Shown: piece by piece, positions 1 through 5,383 of the stretch
Position numbering within the stretch: position 1 is the stretch's first letter
Layout: each line of letters opens with the position of its first letter
From: Anaerolineae bacterium
Lineage (GTDB): Bacteria > Chloroflexota > Anaerolineae > Anaerolineales > UBA4823
DNA length: 8,747 nt
Assembly: GCA_030622805.1 (NCBI GenBank)
Contig: JAUXFR010000038.1
Location: 1 to 8,747, forward strand
Reading direction: 5' to 3'
Notes under the pieces: model-generated
The model's input: the letters and a program-made list of their open reading frames with translations, nothing else
Database searches by the model: none
What the model was told of the DNA's origin: nothing
Made by a program: the position numbers and the translations under genes

Positions 1-516
1 CCCATCAGAGAGAGCAGTTCGAATTCGGCTGGATGAGATGATCTCACCTTCATTCTGAACAGGTTCAATGACATTGAGCGTGTAACCAAACACGGAACTT
101 AGCTCGCGCAGCCAGGTCACGTCACCCTCTCGATCGCGTCCCAGGGCGAAATCTTGTCCTACAAAGAGCTGCTCTGGTTCTATAGCTCGTTGAACTTCTG
201 CCATAAAATTGTATGCAGATGTCTGCGCGATCTTATGGTTAAAAGGGTGCGTAATCACGACATCGACACCCATTTTACCGATCAGCCTTGCCCGTTCATC
301 AGGTGCAGTAAGGTAGTAAGGTCCGGTGCGATTGCGTACAATTCTAGCGGGATGCGGATGGAAGGTGAGCACTGTCGCCTGGGCACCCTCATCACGCGCT
401 CCCGCACATAAATCTGTAATGATAGACTGGTGCCCTCGATGGACACCATCAAAAGCCCCAATTGTTAACCATACACCCTTAAGACGTAGGTCATCCAGGG
501 AATAATAATGCTGCAT
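1..516 (-). CDS. ribF: Bifunctional riboflavin kinase/FAD synthetase, C-terminus cut by window edge
   Basis: RibF phosphorylates riboflavin to FMN and adenylylates FMN to FAD in the cytoplasm. My own translation of the minus strand from the ATG at 516 stays open for 172 codons to base 1. It shows the N-terminal FMN adenylyltransferase domain: a nucleotidyltransferase motif GAFDGVHRGH at residues 20-29, the stretch LTFHPHP, a segment EQLFVGQDFALGRDREG, and the family motif SSSRIR at 161-166. The C-terminal riboflavin kinase domain, expected in a protein of about 310 residues, lies outside the window. The start is supported by its short distance (about 20 residues) from the nucleotide-binding motif; the ribosome binding site is weak (AGG, 3 bases before the ATG). 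It is last in the visible cluster, 93 bases after truB, the common bacterial arrangement. The kinase half cannot be verified here. Confidence 0.95.
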   Translation of the reverse strand, partial: MQHYYSLDDLRLKGVWLTIGAFDGVHRGHQSIITDLCAGARDEGAQATVLTFHPHPARIVRNRTGPYYLTAPDERARLIGKMGVDVVITHPFNHKIAQTSAYNFMAEVQRAIEPEQLFVGQDFALGRDREGDVTWLRELSSVFGYTLNVIEPVQNEGEIISSSRIRTALSDG

Positions 517-545
517 TGACCTGTTTCTTTGTTGTGCTGTCAATT

Positions 546-586
546 GTTCTGGATAATGCGAATCTATCGTAGTATCACATCAGAAC
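546..586. repeat. Weak inverted repeat in the truB-ribF spacer
   Basis: GTTCTG at 546-551 is the reverse complement of CAGAAC at 581-586, which could form a 6-bp stem with a 29-base loop in the 93-base gap between truB and ribF. No U-tract follows on the minus strand, so it does not look like an intrinsic terminator. It may be chance. Confidence 0.2.
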
Positions 587-609
587 CAGGGAATTAATCA
601 TTCTTTTAC

Positions 610-1533
610 TCAGGATTGGAAGAAAACTTTTCGAGGCTGCCATTCCATCGTATCCTCTACTAACTCCAGCAGGGCAACCAGATCTCCTTGCTCACTGATG
701 CCACGTATCATTTGATCATGTTGATCTATGGCGGGTATACGGTGTCCATGACGCACGAGCTCAACTTCGTCTGCATTTAGCTCAACCATCGGCCAATCTG
801 CAAGTGCTTCAGCAGCGGGGATGAGATGTTCATACCAATTGCCTAAATCGAATGATTCTCGTAAACCACGTAGGGGGACGGCGTCACGGAGTGTAAATCG
901 TCCGCTTTTTGTGCGCCTCAATCCGATAAGATGTGCACCAGTGCCTAAGGTATCACCTAAGTCGCTTGCTAATGAGCGGACATAAGTGCCCGAAGAACAA
1001 TATACATCGATGACAACTTCTGGTGGATCCCATTCCAGGACTTCCAGGCTGTAGACATTGATCGTGCGCGGTTCAAGCTCTACATTCTCTCCCTTACGAG
1101 CCAGTTCATATGCTTTGCGTCCCTTTACTTTTACGGCTGAATATGGAGGTGGTGTCTGTTGAATCTCGCCCACGAATTGCTGGAGGATATCATTGAAGTG
1201 GTTCTCATCAATATCGCCAACTGGTGACTCACTTGTAATTGTCCCTTCAGCATCGTACGTATCTGTTGTAGCGCCTAATCGGATTGTCGCTTGATAGCGT
1301 TTATCTGATGCTGACACATATTCACTTAATCGAACTGCAGGACCGAGTAGAACGACCAACACTCCTGAAGCTCTTGGGTCCAGGGTTCCTGTATGTCCAG
1401 CACGACGGATATTGGTCCCTTTGCGGATAATTTGAACGACATCATGAGATGTTAGTCCGATTGGTTTATCGACTACAAGCACCCCTGAAACCACGTTTTT
1501 TATTTCCTGATCACCTAAATTATATGTTCCCAT
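610..1533 (-). CDS. truB: tRNA pseudouridine(55) synthase TruB
   Basis: TruB isomerises U55 in the T-loop of tRNAs to pseudouridine. The 307-residue protein has the normal family length. Visible signatures are GVLVVDKP at 17-24, the catalytic loop GHTGTLDP at 46-53 with the nucleophile expected at Asp52, KRYQA with the conserved Tyr80, GATTDTYDAEG at 87-97, PPPYSAVKVKGRKAYE at 128-143, and SGTYVRSLASDLG at 181-193. The last ~60 residues (about 247-305, ending WQPRKVF) match the PUA-like C-terminal domain of this family. The ATG start is well supported: AGGTGG lies 4 bases upstream and the first motif follows after 16 residues. It begins 27 bases after nrnA ends, so the two are very probably co-transcribed. 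No odd residues were seen. Confidence 0.97.
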   Translation of the reverse strand: MGTYNLGDQEIKNVVSGVLVVDKPIGLTSHDVVQIIRKGTNIRRAGHTGTLDPRASGVLVVLLGPAVRLSEYVSASDKRYQATIRLGATTDTYDAEGTITSESPVGDIDENHFNDILQQFVGEIQQTPPPYSAVKVKGRKAYELARKGENVELEPRTINVYSLEVLEWDPPEVVIDVYCSSGTYVRSLASDLGDTLGTGAHLIGLRRTKSGRFTLRDAVPLRGLRESFDLGNWYEHLIPAAEALADWPMVELNADEVELVRHGHRIPAIDQHDQMIRGISEQGDLVALLELVEDTMEWQPRKVFFQS

Positions 1534-1537
1534 TTTT

Positions 1538-1543
1538 CCACCT
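1538..1543 (-). promoter_or_regulatory. Shine-Dalgarno site of truB
   Basis: The minus strand reads AGGTGG followed by AAAA and the truB ATG. The match to the 16S anti-Shine-Dalgarno is good but the spacing of 4 bases is slightly short. It fixes the truB start. Confidence 0.7.
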
Positions 1544-1560
1544 ATTTTTATATTAGTTTT

Positions 1561-2532
1561 TTATTTTGATGTTGTCTTCTCAGCATTGATATACTCCTGG
1601 GTTGCCTGTAAGACGAGATGGCGTATCTTTTCAAGTTTACCGGTAAATTCAGCACCGGCTGCAGCGGGGTGTCCACCCCCGTTAAACTGCAATGCGATTT
1701 TAGATACATCAAACCCAGGCTGTGCACGCCAGCTTACTTTTACTCTTCCTTTCGGTTGCTCTACAAAGATTATAGAAATATCTGCTCCTTCAATAGATGA
1801 GAGCACGTTGATCATATCTGCATCGTCTCGACCCGGATATCCTGCTTTTTGCCTGTCACTTATCGTGAGACTGGTCCAAACGATACGGTCTCGACGCTCC
1901 ATTCGGTTCAAGCCAATACCCCAGAATCGGGCAGATTCGAACGATCGGCTGACCAACGCACGACGGTAAAGATCTGGAAGATCCACTCCCGTGTCCATCA
2001 GGTCAGCAGCAATGCGTAAAGCTTTTGGAGTCATATTCGACGTGCGGAAACCCAAAGTGTCGCTGATAATGCCGTTCAGCAGTGCAGATGCGATTGGTTT
2101 AGAGATCGATGTAATAATATTTGGGATCAGTTCTGCCAGGATTTCCGTTGTAGAAACCGCGCTTACTTCTACCAGATTTAACTTCGCATAATTTTTGTTT
2201 GTTATATGATGGTCTATATTTATGTGAGGTTGTCCATAACCATTCAACGCGTCTCCCACCCGAATTAGATCTGAAGAATCAAGCACACATATCAGGTCAA
2301 AATCGCCGGTTGCGCGCTTATCTACGCGGTCGCTTTCAGGCAAGTACCGATAATTTTTCGGCACGCCATCTGCTAATACCATTTGAACATCTTTGCCTGC
2401 TTGTTCCAGTGCCAGTCCCATCCCCAGGACAGATCCAACAGCGTCACCATCTGGGCGGATGTGAGAAGTGACCAAAACCCGTCGGGCTGAAATAATGAAC
2501 TGGCTTAGTTCCGAGATTTTATTGTTACCCAT
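1561..2532 (-). CDS. nrnA: DHH-family oligoribonuclease / pAp phosphatase (NrnA type)
   Basis: NrnA-type enzymes degrade RNA oligonucleotides of 2-5 residues and dephosphorylate 3'-phosphoadenosine 5'-phosphate, using Mn2+. All DHH-phosphoesterase metal motifs are present: SHIRPDGDA at 23-31 (His24, Asp28, Asp30), VLDSSD at 83-88 (Asp85), IDHH at 106-109 (the name-giving DHH at 107-109) and GIISDT at 154-159 (Asp158). The C-terminal DHHA1 domain carries the substrate-binding GGGH motif at 285-288 within FNGGGHPAAAG. The length of 323 residues is typical. The ATG lies 4 bases after the rbfA stop codon, which suggests translational coupling; GGAAG in the end of rbfA is 12 bases from the ATG, too far for a strong ribosome site. 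The rbfA-nrnA-truB order is common in bacteria. The balance between RNA and pAp activity cannot be read from the sequence. Confidence 0.93.
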   Translation of the reverse strand: MGNNKISELSQFIISARRVLVTSHIRPDGDAVGSVLGMGLALEQAGKDVQMVLADGVPKNYRYLPESDRVDKRATGDFDLICVLDSSDLIRVGDALNGYGQPHINIDHHITNKNYAKLNLVEVSAVSTTEILAELIPNIITSISKPIASALLNGIISDTLGFRTSNMTPKALRIAADLMDTGVDLPDLYRRALVSRSFESARFWGIGLNRMERRDRIVWTSLTISDRQKAGYPGRDDADMINVLSSIEGADISIIFVEQPKGRVKVSWRAQPGFDVSKIALQFNGGGHPAAAGAEFTGKLEKIRHLVLQATQEYINAEKTTSK

Positions 2533-2536
2533 CTAA

Positions 2537-2947
2537 TCAGTTATCTTCCAGGTTCGTTGACTTTTCATTGGAGCCGTTTTCTTGTATTGAGGAATTGTCG
2601 CTTTCCTCTTTTAGTGAAGCGATCAGTTGATCGATTCTTTCCGCACGCTCAAAAGTTGGATCCCAGTAAAAACGCAATCTTGGAAAGGTTCGCAGTTTAA
2701 TACGATGAGACAAGGCAGAGCGAAGATATCCTTTTGCATGTTCTAAACCCTCAAGGACTTCTTCCGCACGCTCGGATCCCTCTAAGGCTGAAACATATAT
2801 ATTAGCATATGCCAATTCTGTGTCAACGCGAACATCTGTGATCGAAATGTTCGCCAATCGGGGATCTGCAATTTCAAGGAGCAACATCTCTGATAACTCC
2901 TCTCTAATACGGTCCGCAATCCGTTGAGCTCGTAATTTTGATACCAA
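2537..2947 (-). CDS. rbfA: 30S ribosome-binding factor RbfA
   Basis: RbfA is a single-KH-domain protein that binds immature 30S subunits and helps 16S rRNA 5'-end maturation and cold adaptation. The 136-residue product shows the family pattern: a helix ending REELSEMLLLEIADPRL (15-31), the strand segment ISITDVRVDTELAYANIYVS (34-53), the kinked KH helix around HAKGYLRSAL (70-79), and RTFPRLRFYWDP (86-97) before the last helix. Residues from about 113 on form a polar, Ser/Asn/Glu-rich tail that is probably disordered. The start codon appears to be TTG: in this frame there is an in-frame TAA about 50 bases upstream with no ATG or GTG between, and the product starts at the usual distance from the first helix. 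The ribosome site is poor (GAGAG, 5 bases before TTG). It starts 66 bases after infB and ends 4 bases before nrnA. Confidence 0.93.
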   Translation of the reverse strand: MVSKLRAQRIADRIREELSEMLLLEIADPRLANISITDVRVDTELAYANIYVSALEGSERAEEVLEGLEHAKGYLRSALSHRIKLRTFPRLRFYWDPTFERAERIDQLIASLKEESDNSSIQENGSNEKSTNLEDN

Positions 2948-3013
2948 GATCGCTCTCTTTCGTGTAGTTTGTGAAATCCAGATATTCAGGCAGACTTATC
3001 ACATCGTAAGCTT

Positions 3014-4822
3014 TTACAACTCCGCTGGTTCTGCTATTTCAATGATATAGCCTTCCAAGATATCGCCTTCCTCGATTTCGTTAAAATCCTTTATTCCGAT
3101 GCCGCACTCGTAGCCAGCGCGTACTTCATGAACATCTTCTGAGTGTCGTTTCAGTGATAAAAGAGGACCTTCGTGGATAATTTTATTATCCCGGATCACG
3201 CGTACATTCGAGTTTCGACGAATCTCGCCTTCTATGACACGACATCCTGCAATATTCCCGACACGGGAAATACGAAATACAGCCCGTACCTCTGCTTTAC
3301 CGATGACAACCTCGATCTCCTCAGGTTCCAGAAGACCCTTCAGCGCTTTCTCGATGTCCTCAGTAAGGCGGTAAATGATATCATACGAGCGGATAGAAAC
3401 CTTCTCTGTTTCGGCCATTCGTCTGGCGGCTTCATCTGCTTCTACGTTGAAACCGATAACAATGGCTTTAGAAGCAGTCGCGAGCATGACGTCGCTCTCG
3501 CTTATGCTGCCTGTTTCTGCGTGCAGTATTTTGACATTTAAATCACCTTCGCTCATATCGTTGAGGGAAGAGATAATGGGTTCGAGTGAACCCTGTACAT
3601 CCGCTTTGATGATCAGACGAAGTTCTCGTACCTCACCAGCCTGGAAGCGGTCGAATAACTGCTCGAGGGATAAAGTACTGGCTGAGGCTTTCGCAATTAA
3701 TTTTTTCTCCTCCCTACGTTCAACCACAAGTGACCGCGCTTTGCGCTCGTTTTCAATAGTTTGAAAAAGGTCACCAGCAACAGGGACTTTGTTAATTCCC
3801 ATCACAGATACGGGCTGGGAGGGAACGGCTTTGTTAATCCTGCGACTGTGGTGATCGAACATGGCTTTGATACGCCCAAAAGCCTCACCTGCAATAACTA
3901 TTTCGCCAACTTCGAGGCTGCCGTTCTGTACCAGAAGCGTCGTCATCACTCCTTTTGCCCTATCTCGTTTTGCATCGATCACAGTTCCGAAGATACTTCC
4001 CTTTGGATTGGCCTGAATTTCCATGTTTTCAGCCACGAGAAGAATAGCTTCGAGTAAATCATCGAGTCCCGTTTCTAGTTTTGCTGAAATCGGAACGACG
4101 ATGGTGTCTCCATCCCATTCATCAGGTACCAGATTGATTTCCGCAAGCTGCTGTTTTACTCTATCTGGTTCGGCGTTGCTCTTATCAATTTTGTTAAGCG
4201 CGACGACGATTGGAGCGCGCGCTGCTACTGCATGCGCTGCTGCTTCGCGTGTTTGCGGCATTACACCGTCATCCGCAGCCACAACGAGCACAACAATGTC
4301 AGCACCCTGTGCCCCTCGTGCTCTCATCGCAGTAAATGCCGCATGTCCAGGTGTATCTAAAAATGTGATCACATTATTGTTGTGTTCGATTTGATAGGCG
4401 GCTATATGTTGTGTAATTCCTCCCGCTTCCCCTCCTGCTACGTTGGTTTTTCGAATTGCATCCAGCAATGTTGTTTTACCGTGATCTACATGACCCAGGA
4501 TTGTCACCACTGGTGGTCGGTTTTCCAGTAAATCAGGGGGTTCATCGGAAATCAACCGCCGCCACAAAGGTATCTCTCCTAATTCACCTTCGATATCCGT
4601 CTCTTGTTTTTCGAGCACGGCTTCATAACCCATCTCTGCAGCAACAATTGCGGCTGTATCGAAGTCAATTTGTTGGTTAATGTTGGCTATAACACCATTG
4701 GACATTAAATTCTTAATTACTTCGATTGGGCTTGAATTAATTATGCGCGCAAATTCACGGACTGTAATTGTTACCGGCAACTCTATAATTTTTTCGTTTT
4801 CGTTATGCCCACTTTCGCTCAT
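3014..4822 (-). CDS. infB: Translation initiation factor IF-2
   Basis: IF2 is the GTPase that places initiator fMet-tRNA on the 30S subunit and promotes subunit joining. Domain order in the 602-residue protein: a small IF2_N domain (about 14-65), a linker, the G domain with G1 GHVDHGKT at 110-117, Thr137 in the G2 region GGITQH, G3 DTPGH at 156-160, G4 NKID at 210-213 and G5 SAK at 246-248; beta-barrel domain II (about 275-360); domain 3 around LIIKADVQGS (403-412); and the C2 initiator-tRNA-binding domain (about 505-595) with VGNIAGCRVIEGEI and SLKRHSEDVHEV. The long charged N-terminal extension of enterobacterial IF2 is missing; the size resembles short IF2 forms such as that of Thermus. 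The ATG is fixed by a near-perfect ribosome site 6 bases upstream. A 200-base leader separates it from ylxR. Confidence 0.98.
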   Translation of the reverse strand: MSESGHNENEKIIELPVTITVREFARIINSSPIEVIKNLMSNGVIANINQQIDFDTAAIVAAEMGYEAVLEKQETDIEGELGEIPLWRRLISDEPPDLLENRPPVVTILGHVDHGKTTLLDAIRKTNVAGGEAGGITQHIAAYQIEHNNNVITFLDTPGHAAFTAMRARGAQGADIVVLVVAADDGVMPQTREAAAHAVAARAPIVVALNKIDKSNAEPDRVKQQLAEINLVPDEWDGDTIVVPISAKLETGLDDLLEAILLVAENMEIQANPKGSIFGTVIDAKRDRAKGVMTTLLVQNGSLEVGEIVIAGEAFGRIKAMFDHHSRRINKAVPSQPVSVMGINKVPVAGDLFQTIENERKARSLVVERREEKKLIAKASASTLSLEQLFDRFQAGEVRELRLIIKADVQGSLEPIISSLNDMSEGDLNVKILHAETGSISESDVMLATASKAIVIGFNVEADEAARRMAETEKVSIRSYDIIYRLTEDIEKALKGLLEPEEIEVVIGKAEVRAVFRISRVGNIAGCRVIEGEIRRNSNVRVIRDNKIIHEGPLLSLKRHSEDVHEVRAGYECGIGIKDFNEIEEGDILEGYIIEIAEPAEL

Positions 4823-4826
4823 CGGG

Positions 4827-4834
4827 CACCTCCT
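4827..4834 (-). promoter_or_regulatory. Strong Shine-Dalgarno site of infB
   Basis: The minus strand reads AGGAGGTG, an extended complement of the 16S rRNA 3' end. There are 6 bases between AGGAGG and the infB ATG. It is by far the best ribosome site in the window and contrasts with the weak sites of ylxR and rbfA. Confidence 0.85.
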
Positions 4835-4871
4835 GCATATTTATTTGTTAGCCCCAATGAGTGGTCCAGGC

Positions 4872-4892
4872 AATCCGGGAAAATTCCGGATT
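4872..4892. repeat. Inverted repeat in the infB leader (7-bp stem)
   Basis: AATCCGG at 4872-4878 and CCGGATT at 4886-4892 are exact reverse complements with a 7-base loop. The hairpin would sit about 50 bases upstream of the infB ATG. No U-run follows on the minus strand, so it is not a standard terminator; a structural or processing role is possible. Confidence 0.45.
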
Positions 4893-4925
4893 TATGCAAA
4901 GCCGGTTAGGATTCCCACACCTGTG

Positions 4926-4947
4926 CTGAGTCCATTAATTTTCTCAG
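4926..4947. repeat. Short inverted repeat in the infB leader (5-bp stem)
   Basis: CTGAG at 4926-4930 and CTCAG at 4943-4947 pair around a 12-base loop. The stem is short and could be chance, but it lies in the same leader as the better hairpin at 4872-4892. Confidence 0.2.
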
Positions 4948-5022
4948 TGGAGCCTATCCAATTACAGACCATAAACTAAAAAAATTTTATTTTTGGTTTT
5001 TGGTTGTTCCTGCCACAAACAT

Positions 5023-5292
5023 CTACTCGTAATCTGCAACTTCCTGAGGAAGCGTTTCCATGTAAGCTAATAAAGTCTCTTTATCCGTATCGGTTAGCTC
5101 AACTTTCAGGGCACGAGCAATCGCTCCCTCCAGTCCACGTTTCCAGCAGGATCTTTTATTGTGCAAATAAGCACCACGACCTGCCAGCTTACTTGTGGGA
5201 TCTATTTCTATCCCATCTGGTCTGCGTACTATGCGGATAAGTGATCGCTTGTCCAGGACTTCGCGACATCCTACACAGGTACGTTGAGGCAC
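5023..5292 (-). CDS. ylxR: YlxR family RNA-binding protein (RnpM-like)
   Basis: YlxR (also called RnpM in Bacillus, where it is reported to bind RNase P RNA and modulate the enzyme) is a small basic protein encoded between nusA and infB in many bacteria. The 89-residue product begins PQRTCVGCR (residues 2-10), then has LIRIVRRPDG (18-27), IDPTSKLAGRGAYL with the hallmark GRGAY at 38-42, and a Cys/Lys/Arg-rich segment after it. The cysteine pair C6-x2-C9 is common in the family. The start is uncertain. GTG at 5290-5292 is the only standard start in frame after an in-frame TGA at 5326-5328, yet it has no Shine-Dalgarno nearby: AGGTGG lies 25 bases upstream. The codons between encode a Lys/Thr-rich stretch that resembles the normal YlxR N-terminus (see findings). 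ylxQ, the Firmicute neighbour, is absent. Confidence 0.9.
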   Translation of the reverse strand: MPQRTCVGCREVLDKRSLIRIVRRPDGIEIDPTSKLAGRGAYLHNKRSCWKRGLEGAIARALKVELTDTDKETLLAYMETLPQEVADYE

Positions 5293-5383
5293 ATGTTTCG
5301 TTTTCGTGTTTTTTTTACCACCTGATCAATGCCATTGTTGATTTTTTGGCTCAGATCTGATCATTTAACTATTTAAACTTGTC

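Larger units (their letters stand above)
4823..5022 (-). other. 200-base non-coding leader between ylxR and infB
   Basis: This spacer is long for the inside of a tight operon. Apart from the infB ribosome site at its 3' end it has no convincing ORF; an 11-codon frame beginning directly after the ylxR stop ends at an A-rich stretch and is unlikely to be a gene. It contains an A/T-rich block on the ylxR side (about 4978-5002, with T7 in the minus-strand transcript) and two inverted repeats (4926-4947 and 4872-4892). I see no clear sigma-70 promoter and no known riboswitch consensus. It could be an untranslated leader with RNA structure or an RNA processing site. Confidence 0.5.

Noticed and set aside
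154..411. Plus-strand open frame of 85 codons at the left edge
   Set aside because: It lies opposite ribF, whose nucleotidyltransferase motifs show that the minus strand is coding.
538..543. Perfect -35 hexamer TTGACA on the minus strand just before ribF
   Set aside because: A -10 at 16-18 bases would fall on the ribF start codon (GTCAAT, a poor match), so it cannot drive ribF with a normal leader. Probably chance.
4023..4394. Plus-strand open frame of 123 codons inside infB
   Set aside because: Antisense shadow of the IF2 G domain, whose motifs fix the minus-strand frame; the product is low-complexity and unlike any family I know.
4972..5002. A/T-rich block with a T7 run after ylxR as a possible terminator
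   Set aside because: No GC-containing stem precedes the T-run in the minus-strand transcript, and infB would be cut off from its operon; only A-T pairing is possible.
5351..5363. Palindromes TCAGATCTGA and TGATCA in the nusA-ylxR spacer
   Set aside because: Short restriction-site-like palindromes are expected by chance; no U-tract and no repeated operator pattern.
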